Assembly: GCA_016200895.1 (NCBI GenBank)
Contig: JACQDX010000145.1
Location: 62,001 to 126,000, forward strand
Direction of reading: 5' to 3'
Source of the DNA: Burkholderiales bacterium
GTDB taxonomy: Bacteria > Pseudomonadota > Gammaproteobacteria > Burkholderiales > Burkholderiaceae_D
Length of the DNA: 64,000 nucleotides
Shown here: positions 51,274 through 58,438 of the stretch, one piece after another
How the letters are laid out: each line of letters opens with the position of its first letter
Numbering within the stretch: position 1 is the stretch's first letter
Notes under the pieces: model-generated
The model's database searches: none
Told to the model about the DNA's origin: nothing
Seen by the model: only the letters and a program-made list of their open reading frames with translations
Translations under genes and position numbers: made by a program

Positions 51274-53391
51274 TCAAGCCAGCTTCAAACCCGCTACATC
51301 TTCTTTCGCAACCGCCGCCCGCACCTCCACCACAGCGCCATCCTGGATGGACACCACACGCTCCGCCGCATTGATCGTCTCAGGTCTGTGCGCCACCATG
51401 ATGCGCGTCAATTGCAAATTGCCGAGCGCCTGGTTGACCTTGTGTTCATTGTTCACATCCAGATGGCTGGTAGCCTCATCCAGTGCCAGTACCTTTGGTT
51501 GTTTGTACAAGGCACGTGCCAGCAAGACGCGCTGTTTTTGCCCACCAGACAGACTGCTGCCCATGTCGCCAACCAGGGTTTGATAACCCATGGGCATTTT
51601 GCTGATTTCTTCATGAATGGCTGCCAGCCTGGCGCATTCTTCCACCCTCTGTTGATCGCAATGACTATCGAAGAAAGCGATATTGTCCATGATGGAACCG
51701 GCCAGCAAGACATCTTCCTGCATGACCGTGCCCACTAGTTGGCGGTAAGTCTTGATGCCCAGCTGGGTGATGGGGATATCATCGATCAGCACTTCACCTT
51801 CTGTTGGTTTCAATAAGCCCAGAATGATTTTGCACAAAGTCGTTTTACCGCAACCGCTAGGGCCAACCAGGGCGATGCTTTGGCCTGCGGGTATCGTCAG
51901 GTTGATATCCTTCAATACCCAGGGCTCACCCTCGGCATAACGGAACTTGATATTCTTGAGTGTGATGACAGCTTTGATGCGCGAGATATCGGTTTCGATA
52001 GCGGTTTCTGCCTCGGCCTCTTCCAGCACAATATCCGCCAGCCTTTCGCTATGCAGGCTCAGCATGCGGTAACTGATGAAGACATCGATGAGGCTGGAGA
52101 TACGGCCAGTGAAAGTACCGGCATAGCTGGAGAAAGCCATCAGCATACCCACCGTCAGTGTGTTTTGCATGACCTGGCCAGCACCAATATAAAACAGCGC
52201 CAACCCCTGTATACCAAAAATCAGAGTATTGCTGACCTTGAAGATGATGGACAGCTTTTGCGTCTTGATATCGCGGTTTTGTACATCGATCTTCAAGTTC
52301 TGCCAGCGCGACAGGCGTTCAGTCTCACGGCCAAACAACTTCAAGGGCGTGACCGCACGCATGGTTTCCAGGAAGTGGGAGCTTTCCTTGGAAGACAGTA
52401 TCAGCCGCTCTTGCGATGCTTCCCGGAATGGCTGGTAAAAAGCCCAGCGCAAACCAGCGTAAAGAACCACAGCAGCCAGGACGAGCATGCTCAGCTTCAT
52501 GCTATAGACCAGCATCATGACCAGGGCCAGTACAGCCATCAGGCCATCCAGCGCACTTTCGACAAACATGCTTGTTAGCGTGCCTTGTATCGCACCTATG
52601 GAACCAAAGCGTGACACCACATCACCGAGATGGCGTTTTTCAAAATAAGAGACCGGCAAACGCACCAGATGAGCAAACACACGTGCCGACCATTGCAGGC
52701 TGATATCCATACTCCAGCGCATCAAAAACCAGCTACGCGCAAGACCTATGGCATTTTGGGTGATCATCAACAGGACAAAACCAAACACCAGCACGACCAG
52801 CAATTCTTTGTCTCCACTGACGATGACTTCATCAATGACGAACTGATTGAACAGGGGTGAGCAAATCGCAAATATCTCCAGCGCCAGGGCCAGCGCCAGG
52901 ACTTTGACGATGGCAGGACGAAGGCCAACGATATGGCCGGTCAAATCACGCAGGGCAACCTGCTTCTTTTCATCTTTAGGTTTGAATGAGGGGTTGGGTG
53001 CCAGTTCAAGGGCGACGCCCGTAAAATGCTTCGAGGCTTCTTCGACAGTGACGCGACGCTCACCAACTGCGGGATCAAGCAAAATCAGCGTCTGCTTACC
53101 GCGCCAGTCCTTGCGCACTGCTTTGAGTACGACGAAGTGATTCAGGTTCCAGTGCAGGATGCAGGGCAAGACTAATTGATCAAGTTCATCGAGTTCCAGA
53201 CGTAATGGGCGGCTGTTCAATTGCATGGCAGACGCATGACGCATCAGTTGCGCCAGCGTTGCACCTTTGAGGCTGATAGAGAATTGACGGCGCAGATCGG
53301 CAAGATCAGAGTGGTAGCCAAAATGGCTAGCGACCATGGCGAGACAGGCGAGGCCACATTCGCTGGATTCGGTTTGGAGAATGGGTTTCAT
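51274..53391 (-). CDS. Peptidase-containing ABC exporter (C39, bacteriocin type)
   Basis: A 705-residue PCAT exporter that removes double-glycine leaders and pumps the peptide out. The C39 peptidase (1-130) has catalytic Cys12 in ESSECGLACLAM and His in ILHWNLNHFVVL with Asp in LLDPAVG. A six-helix membrane domain spans about 165-440. The ATPase (470-700) has Walker A GPSGCGKTT, signature LSGGQKQRV and Walker B LALDEATSHLD. Its substrates should be the double-glycine peptides encoded at 54576-55365, and the HlyD protein at 56130 should link it to an outer membrane channel. Confidence 0.95.
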   Translation of the reverse strand: MKPILQTESSECGLACLAMVASHFGYHSDLADLRRQFSISLKGATLAQLMRHASAMQLNSRPLRLELDELDQLVLPCILHWNLNHFVVLKAVRKDWRGKQTLILLDPAVGERRVTVEEASKHFTGVALELAPNPSFKPKDEKKQVALRDLTGHIVGLRPAIVKVLALALALEIFAICSPLFNQFVIDEVIVSGDKELLVVLVFGFVLLMITQNAIGLARSWFLMRWSMDISLQWSARVFAHLVRLPVSYFEKRHLGDVVSRFGSIGAIQGTLTSMFVESALDGLMAVLALVMMLVYSMKLSMLVLAAVVLYAGLRWAFYQPFREASQERLILSSKESSHFLETMRAVTPLKLFGRETERLSRWQNLKIDVQNRDIKTQKLSIIFKVSNTLIFGIQGLALFYIGAGQVMQNTLTVGMLMAFSSYAGTFTGRISSLIDVFISYRMLSLHSERLADIVLEEAEAETAIETDISRIKAVITLKNIKFRYAEGEPWVLKDINLTIPAGQSIALVGPSGCGKTTLCKIILGLLKPTEGEVLIDDIPITQLGIKTYRQLVGTVMQEDVLLAGSIMDNIAFFDSHCDQQRVEECARLAAIHEEISKMPMGYQTLVGDMGSSLSGGQKQRVLLARALYKQPKVLALDEATSHLDVNNEHKVNQALGNLQLTRIMVAHRPETINAAERVVSIQDGAVVEVRAAVAKEDVAGLKLA

Positions 53392-53449
53392 GAGTATTGA
53401 AAGATACTATTTAGCTACAATTAAAGAGGACCTAGCTATTTCCATCTCT

Positions 53450-54448
53450 TTATTCACTCACTCCGACATGTATTGGCTGGGAATCAAATCCCATTCGCTT
53501 TAATCTAGCAATGACTCCATCGTTACCCGACAAATGAGCGGCACCTAAAATAACGAATAATTCAGACTGTTTAAATGAGCTTGCTTTGATAATTTTATCA
53601 ACCATTAGGCGGTTTCTGATAGAAAACCAATTGGAAAGATTATTTGAAAACAACGTAGTATTTTCATTAAGCCATAAAAATTCCTGCCGCCTCATTTCAG
53701 AAGAATTTCCTTCAAACCAAAGCGATTTAAGTTTTCCGAGTACTTCATATGCAGTCCTTTTTTTGTACTTATCACTTGAATATACATAAGCCATTCCAAC
53801 TAATAAGTCGCATTTCTCAATTTCATTTAATGCGTCTATAGAATCCCAAAATTCTGGGTCGAGTGACATTATTTTCTTATTGGATTGAATCGCATATTTC
53901 ACTAAATTTAGCTCTAAAGGTTCTGCTACTTTTAATTCTTTTACTTCAAATTCTGTCAAAGGGCTCTGATGAGAATAGAGTTGGTGAATGAGCGCTCTTG
54001 GGGATGACTTTAGAAGTCCGGGCAGCAGATCAGGCCCTAAAAAGCTAGAAATATTTCCCAACGTTTTTTGTTCTTTCGATATTTTATCGCAGTATGAACT
54101 TTTTAATAGTTCCTCTAAAGTAGTGTTTTGGCTTTCTGCTCTATAGGCTTTCAAGAGCCTTTCTTTTACTTGCTGATTTGATTCAATGATTACATTTGAT
54201 TCAATCATCATAGCCCCAGAGGCGTTCAAGGCATTTACAATCGCTTTGTCAACTGGATATTGCTTTTCGAACCCGACATGGGTAACACCTAAGATATTAA
54301 TTACCTCATGTCCTCTAGAGAGTCTCCAAAGCACTGAGTCCTCAACAGCATTCCCACTAGCGTAAATATTTTTACAATAGAAAATAAACGCAAATAATAG
54401 GAAGTATTGAAATTTCAATTTCGTGTTGATTTGAATGGCAGAGTGCAT
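53450..54448 (-). CDS. TraB/GumN-family protein in the bacteriocin locus
   Basis: A 332-residue exported protein of the TraB/GumN (Tiki-like) family. A hydrophobic signal lies at about residues 11-31. Both GxxH motifs of the putative metalloprotease fold are present: LGVTH (His57) and LGAAH (His305); RNRLMVDKI is the usual middle motif. The gene is clearly AT-richer than its surroundings, as are the precursor genes next to it, so it was probably acquired with them. TraB of Enterococcus blocks a peptide pheromone, so an immunity or peptide-degrading role is plausible but unproven. Confidence 0.85.
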   Translation of the reverse strand: MHSAIQINTKLKFQYFLLFAFIFYCKNIYASGNAVEDSVLWRLSRGHEVINILGVTHVGFEKQYPVDKAIVNALNASGAMMIESNVIIESNQQVKERLLKAYRAESQNTTLEELLKSSYCDKISKEQKTLGNISSFLGPDLLPGLLKSSPRALIHQLYSHQSPLTEFEVKELKVAEPLELNLVKYAIQSNKKIMSLDPEFWDSIDALNEIEKCDLLVGMAYVYSSDKYKKRTAYEVLGKLKSLWFEGNSSEMRRQEFLWLNENTTLFSNNLSNWFSIRNRLMVDKIIKASSFKQSELFVILGAAHLSGNDGVIARLKRMGFDSQPIHVGVSE

Positions 54449-54575
54449 TTGAGTCTTCTTTCTATATCCCTATTGGGCGCCTCTATAAATCTGAATCGTA
54501 GAAATTTCACACCATAACATTTATGGTAGTTCGGTCTCAAATCCAGATTCCTAGAGGCACCCTGTTAATTAAGTG

Positions 54576-54980
54576 TTAAAAGAAAGTTTTTCCGTCGTTC
54601 ATATCTCTCAAAATACCAGCGCCAACACCTACCGTACAACCCACTAGTGCCGCTTGAGCAGAAGTCACACCAGTACTGCCATTATTTGCCGCCAGGTCAT
54701 TTGCAGTTTTAAGTGCGCCTGCGCCTTTGAGGCAATCTACGGTAGCCTGAGCCAATCCTTCTGCTGCGCCACCGAAGAAATTAAAGTCAGTACCTAAAAC
54801 TGTAATTGTCAGTACATTGGAAAATGATCCTGTACCAGCAGTGTCATTTTTATAGCTTTGTCCCCAGCTATTCTCGCCTGAAGTGTGTGTTTCGGATGCG
54901 TCCCACTTTGTTGGGTCATTGCTACCTACAAGACCGCCAGAAACGTTATTTAATGCTGTTTCGTTTGTAATCAAATGCAT
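54576..54980 (-). CDS. Double-glycine bacteriocin-like precursor peptide 1
   Basis: A 134-residue precursor. The N-terminus MHLITNETALNNVSGG is a typical double-glycine leader (L-x-x-V-S-G-G) cut by C39 peptidases. The mature part of about 118 residues is rich in Gly, Ala, Ser, Thr and Asn. It contains two Cys about 44 residues apart (VDCLKGAG and LVGCTVGVGAG) that could form a disulphide, and a hydrophobic Gly-rich C-terminus. TAGGAGT precedes the ATG. A conserved stem-loop lies about 60-90 bases upstream (55039-55067). Confidence 0.82.
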   Translation of the reverse strand: MHLITNETALNNVSGGLVGSNDPTKWDASETHTSGENSWGQSYKNDTAGTGSFSNVLTITVLGTDFNFFGGAAEGLAQATVDCLKGAGALKTANDLAANNGSTGVTSAQAALVGCTVGVGAGILRDMNDGKTFF

Positions 54981-55038
54981 TTTTTACTCCTATATCTAGT
55001 TAAATTGAATCATGCCCTAATGGCATGACCACACTACT

Positions 55039-55067
55039 CCGTTCTCGGTCTAGTCCACCTTAAACGG
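55039..55067 (-). promoter_or_regulatory. Conserved stem-loop upstream of precursor 1
   Basis: A 29-base dyad: CCGTT and AACGG at the ends and GG/CC next to a loop TCTAGTCCA (plus-strand orientation). Three central pairs are mismatched. The loop is the same as in the elements at 55426-55454 and, with one change, 56028-56056, while the stems differ. A further hairpin (TCATGCC/GGGCATGA) lies between it and the gene. Confidence 0.65.
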
Positions 55068-55182
55068 AATCCTTTACTCGCTATTCAATAGTTGACGTCA
55101 GTCAACGAACAAGCATGAATTTTCTTTAAGTCAAAATTTCAGTATTACGATGCTTGGTAGCCCTCAGCTGTTTTCTGAAGTT

Positions 55183-55365
55183 TTAAGTTGCTTTTCTTTG
55201 TTTGGATAACCAAAAAAGGTCAGCTCCCCCGACATCGTTTGCGAATTTATTGATATTTTCAATTGGCGCAGGTGGCTCATTTGAGTCAGGTGCGAAATCG
55301 GTAAGATCGATTTCTTGAAGACCACCGCCAATTTTTGATAAGGCATCACTTGCAATTACATACAT
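55183..55365 (-). CDS. Double-glycine precursor peptide 2
   Basis: A 60-residue peptide. MYVIASDALSKIGGG has the double-glycine leader pattern (L-x-x-I-G-G), and the mature part of about 45 residues is acidic and Pro/Asn-rich (LQEIDLTDFAPDSNEPP), ending LFWLSKQRKAT. It lacks Cys. The ribosome binding site AGGAATAAC and the upstream stem-loop match those of precursors 1 and 3, which supports it as a real gene although it is short. Confidence 0.75.
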   Translation of the reverse strand: MYVIASDALSKIGGGLQEIDLTDFAPDSNEPPAPIENINKFANDVGGADLFWLSKQRKAT

Positions 55366-55425
55366 TTTATGTTATTCCTACGGTTAGTTAAGTTGAACCA
55401 CACCATTTGGTATGGTATTTCTGCT

Positions 55426-55454
55426 CCGCTCAAAGTCTAGTCCACTTTGAGCGG
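55426..55454 (-). promoter_or_regulatory. Conserved stem-loop upstream of precursor 2
   Basis: A perfect 10-bp stem CCGCTCAAAG/CTTTGAGCGG encloses the 9-base loop TCTAGTCCA (plus-strand orientation). It lies 60 bases before the start codon. A second hairpin (CCATACC/GGTGTGG on the minus strand) lies between it and the gene. Confidence 0.78.
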
Positions 55455-55815
55455 GATTTTCGTCCTGAACCAGAATGGGTTTATCCAGTTGATTCAGTGG
55501 TCGAATTTTTAAATCCCTACTTCCTTAAATTCACTTTTTGCTGCATTACCCCTAATGATTCATTGCCACATCGGCTCTGGCGTCTCCTACAAAATCCTGC
55601 GCTTGTCCTAATAAGGTCCATCTCCAGAGTCAACCAGACTTGGGAAGTGCCCTAGCCTACAGACATTCATGCTTTATTATCCGGCCTGATTTTGATGTGG
55701 TCGAATATCTCATTACTTTTAAAGTCATTGATTTCGGGAGTTTCACGTACAAGCTAGACTAATTTGCATGAACCGAAATAATCAGTTTCTCAGCACTCAA
55801 ATATAGCGTCAATCT
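55455..55815. other. AT-rich spacer between precursor genes
   Basis: About 360 bases with no supported gene. The plus-strand frame at 55407-55655 has no ribosome binding site, overlaps the conserved stem-loop and looks accidental. The spacing suggests that a further precursor gene may have been lost here. Confidence 0.45.
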
Positions 55816-55972
55816 TCAAGGATTAAACCAGCCTTTTCCATCTGGCTCTGGAGGCATTACAAGATAAGACTCTTCATAAGATTCGCAACAGCTATTTACA
55901 TATCCAGAACGTGTTGCCGCTGCATCACCACTGGCTATCAAAAATCAATTCACCATCTGTAAGCAAACGCAT
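55816..55972 (-). pseudogene. Frameshifted double-glycine precursor peptide 3
   Basis: The ATG at 55972 begins MRLLTDGELIFDSQW and stops at 55925. One base shift away, the frame continues GGDAAATRSGYVNSCCESYE, then ESYLVMPPEPDGKGWFNP, and stops at 55816. Together these make a leader ending at a double glycine followed by a 38-residue acidic mature part with a Cys-Cys pair. The ribosome binding site and upstream stem-loop equal those of precursors 1 and 2. It is either a recent pseudogene, a sequencing error, or a site of programmed frameshifting. Confidence 0.68.
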
Positions 55973-56027
55973 TTTGTGTTATTCCTAAACTTAAGTTAAA
56001 CATACCTCGTTGCATGGTCTTACTGCT

Positions 56028-56056
56028 TTGTTCAGGGTCTAGACCACTTTGAACAG
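56028..56056 (-). promoter_or_regulatory. Conserved stem-loop upstream of precursor 3
   Basis: TTGTTCAGGG and CTTTGAACAG form a 10-pair stem that includes three G-U/G-T type pairs, around the loop TCTAGACCA (plus-strand orientation). It lies 55 bases before the start codon. All ten positions can pair as RNA although most stem bases differ from the element at 55426. Confidence 0.75.
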
Positions 56057-56129
56057 TATTTTCGATTTGAGTCTGTTGGGCTTTACTGACAGACTCAGCA
56101 TCGAATTCTGAAATTCTTTGTTTCTGCTT

Positions 56130-57467
56130 CTAGGCTCGCTGGTTCATTGCCAGCACAGGCTCCAGCACCCATTCCCAAATCTTGCGTTTATCCTGTATCA
56201 CATCTGCCTCCAGCGTCATTCCCGGCTTGAGTATTTGTGCTTGCCCATAAGCATTGATGCTTTGCTCATGCAGTCTGACTTTGATCCGGTACAGAGCTTC
56301 GTTAGTGTTGAAGCCATTGATGGATTGCTGGGCATTGCTCAGGATCGTGCTTGCCAGATGCGCTGGCAATTCTGCCGGAGCAAACGGGGTACGGCTGACA
56401 TCAATAACAGTAGCTGTGTGCAAGCCGAATTTTTGGTAAGGGAATGCTGCATAGCGTATCAATACTTCTTGCCCTTGCTGGATAAAGCCTGCTGTGCGGC
56501 TGGGTACATACAGATGTGCCTCCAACGCACCTGCTTCTGCTTTGTTGGCATCGGCAGAGTTGGACGCCTTGGCATCAACATGTATCAGGCTAGCCAGCAC
56601 TTGCCCGGCATTGATGGCTTGTCCAGGCTGGTTCGTTAATGCCGTGACTGTGCCTGCTTGTGTGGCAGTAATTTGCAGGGCCCGGCGGTTGGCGTTTTCT
56701 GCGGCTTCTTGCTTGAGGCTGGCTTTGGCTCTTTCTATCTGCGTCAGGTCAGTTGCCAGGCTATTCGACAAACTATCGAGTTCTGATTGCAGGGCGATCT
56801 GGTTGGCCTGCAACTGGGTTTTGCTACGTTGCAAGGTGCTCAGGCGCGTGCTGATGTCGAGCAAATCTTCCTGCTTTTGCTGGGTCTGGGCAGCAGACAC
56901 ATAGCCATTGCCTTGCAGGGTTTCATACTTGGCGACGCTTTGCTGTGCCAGTTGCTGGCGGCGTTGGGCGAGCAGCAGCTCTTGCTCAAGCTGGGTATGC
57001 TCCTGGGCCAGGTTGGCTAGTCTTTGTTGCAGGGCCTGCTTTTTTTCCTGGTACTGGCTTTGGCGCAGTCTTTGTTCTGCGGCCATGCTGTCAGCACGGC
57101 TGGCAAGTTGCTGCGCAACCAGGGCCGTAATTTCCCCCTGGCTGTTCTGACGCTCTGTACTGAGCGTGAACAGGATTTGCCCGGCTTTGACCTGCTCACC
57201 TTCTTTGACGTGGGTAGTCAGCAAGATACCGGCATTGGGTGCAGCTACGCTGAGCTGGCCACCTACTGGCACGGTAATACCAGTGACGCGGGCTTTTTTG
57301 GTGATGCTGCCAAAGCTGATGTAGACGATCAAAACCGCAGCAATAACAAGGGCAACTATCGCAATCAAAGAAGCGGAAAGCGGCTGTGCCAGCCGGATGG
57401 AACCCATCCATTGACTACCTAATGCTGCTGTCACTTCAGGGCGGAACAGGGGGCCGGACTTACTCAT
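56130..57467 (-). CDS. HlyD-family adaptor of the bacteriocin exporter
   Basis: A 445-residue periplasmic adaptor (membrane fusion protein). A short cytoplasmic part is followed by one membrane helix at about 35-55, a lipoyl-like beta domain (PVGGQLSVAAPNAGILLTTH in parts), a long coiled coil at about 110-265 rich in Gln, Leu and Ala, and a C-terminal beta-barrel region (SRTAGFIQQGQEVLIRYAAFP in parts). It should connect the C39 exporter to a TolC-like channel encoded elsewhere. GTG 57470 or ATG 57467 can start it. Its base composition is more native than that of the neighbouring precursor genes. Confidence 0.92.
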   Translation of the reverse strand: MSKSGPLFRPEVTAALGSQWMGSIRLAQPLSASLIAIVALVIAAVLIVYISFGSITKKARVTGITVPVGGQLSVAAPNAGILLTTHVKEGEQVKAGQILFTLSTERQNSQGEITALVAQQLASRADSMAAEQRLRQSQYQEKKQALQQRLANLAQEHTQLEQELLLAQRRQQLAQQSVAKYETLQGNGYVSAAQTQQKQEDLLDISTRLSTLQRSKTQLQANQIALQSELDSLSNSLATDLTQIERAKASLKQEAAENANRRALQITATQAGTVTALTNQPGQAINAGQVLASLIHVDAKASNSADANKAEAGALEAHLYVPSRTAGFIQQGQEVLIRYAAFPYQKFGLHTATVIDVSRTPFAPAELPAHLASTILSNAQQSINGFNTNEALYRIKVRLHEQSINAYGQAQILKPGMTLEADVIQDKRKIWEWVLEPVLAMNQRA

Positions 57468-57475
57468 CACCCGCC

Positions 57476-57685
57476 TTATTCACTGCTAATTGTTGCGATT
57501 TCAATGACATCTTCGTTTATATACGGCAATATTTCAAAAAAAGCACTTATCTCTTGTGCACTGACCAACAGCATAAATGAAAATTTTGGAGAAATGTCAA
57601 ACAAAGTGAAAAATATATTTTCGACATGCTTAAAGACTACTTTATATTTTTCTGCTAGGATCGCGCACCGTGTGTGCGGACGCAT
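57476..57685 (-). CDS. Small AT-rich reading frame before the HlyD gene
   Basis: A 69-codon frame ending eight bases before the HlyD start. The predicted peptide has a basic N-terminus, aromatic-rich middle (ENIFFTLFDISPKFSFMLLV) and acidic end. Its base composition resembles the TraB and precursor genes. No good ribosome binding site lies before the ATG at 57685, and I do not recognise the sequence. It may be a small gene of the locus or a remnant; a leader or immunity function cannot be decided. Confidence 0.35.
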   Translation of the reverse strand: MRPHTRCAILAEKYKVVFKHVENIFFTLFDISPKFSFMLLVSAQEISAFFEILPYINEDVIEIATISSE

Positions 57686-57764
57686 CAGTTGCTTACGCTG
57701 GCTTACCCTGGCCGCTCGTTGATCAAGTACAGCGACCAGGTTATGAAAAAACTTACATCCAGTC

Positions 57765-57798
57765 TCTGGACATCGTTCTGATGTCCAGACATTTTTTT
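57765..57798 (+). terminator. Terminator-like dyad in the bacteriocin promoter region
   Basis: TCTGGACATC (57765-57774) pairs perfectly with GATGTCCAGA (57780-57789) around GTTCT; seven T follow two bases later on the plus strand. No plus-strand gene ends here. It may end a small or antisense RNA, or be a regulator binding site upstream of the minus-strand bacteriocin genes. The rest of 57686-57831 shows no gene. Confidence 0.6.
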
Positions 57799-57831
57799 AA
57801 AATCCAGTCCCATCATGCGTATGCTTAAAAA

Positions 57832-58326
57832 TCAGTCCCCTTGCTGCTGCCAGACTGCTTTGCCTGACTTCAAATAAATCAAGCCACTGGCGGAGCCTTC
57901 TTTCGCGACTACGATGCCATCGTTCTGCAATTTAACGGACTTGGAATGATAGCTGTGCGGCTGCGAACCTTTATCTTCGACATACCAAAGTTCCAGCCAA
58001 GAAAAATCATCGCCACCATTGCCTATCGCATGTCCGGCACCGACGATGACAGGCTTGGCTTTACCGTGTGACAAAAAGACGATGCCTTCTTTATTGCTCT
58101 TGCTGTCCTTGACCAGGACAGCCAGGTCCACCTTGCCAGCACCCAGAAAATTGCCGCTCCAGACAAAGGGATTGATGCGGCTGTTCACCTCGATTGATTC
58201 TTGCTTGGACAAGCCATCTAACTGCTTGTTTGCCCAGTCAGGCAATTGCATTTTGGGTGACACATCCTGTGCGAAAGCGATGCTGTTGGCGAATAACAGA
58301 ACGACAGATGCTAATTTGAAATTCAT
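57832..58326 (-). CDS. Secreted hypothetical protein (164 aa)
   Basis: A 164-residue protein with a signal peptide (residues 1-20, SIAFAQ). The mature part has an alternating beta pattern with GAGKVDLAVLVKDSKSNKEG and IVFLSHGKAKPVIVGAGHAI, similar in style to FG-GAP/VCBS-like secreted domains, but I cannot name a family. AGGAG precedes the ATG at 58326. It may follow the SH3-like protein gene in the same transcript; about 110 bases separate them. Confidence 0.75.
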   Translation of the reverse strand: MNFKLASVVLLFANSIAFAQDVSPKMQLPDWANKQLDGLSKQESIEVNSRINPFVWSGNFLGAGKVDLAVLVKDSKSNKEGIVFLSHGKAKPVIVGAGHAIGNGGDDFSWLELWYVEDKGSQPHSYHSKSVKLQNDGIVVAKEGSASGLIYLKSGKAVWQQQGD

Positions 58327-58438
58327 GGCAAAACTCCTGATAGTGATATAAATGTATAAGTATCGTTTGAATAAAAGCCTGCTTTGTTTCAACTGATTAT
58401 TGCTACTGATTACTACCACTGCGGTCACTACAAATATC

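Noticed and set aside
55407-55655. 82-codon plus-strand frame in the precursor region
   Set aside because: Crosses a conserved stem-loop on the opposite strand, has no ribosome binding site and no recognisable sequence.
55039-56056. Repeated 29-base elements considered as a CRISPR array
   Set aside because: Only three copies, hundreds of bases apart, each at the same place before a peptide gene, with differing stems; not an array and no cas genes.
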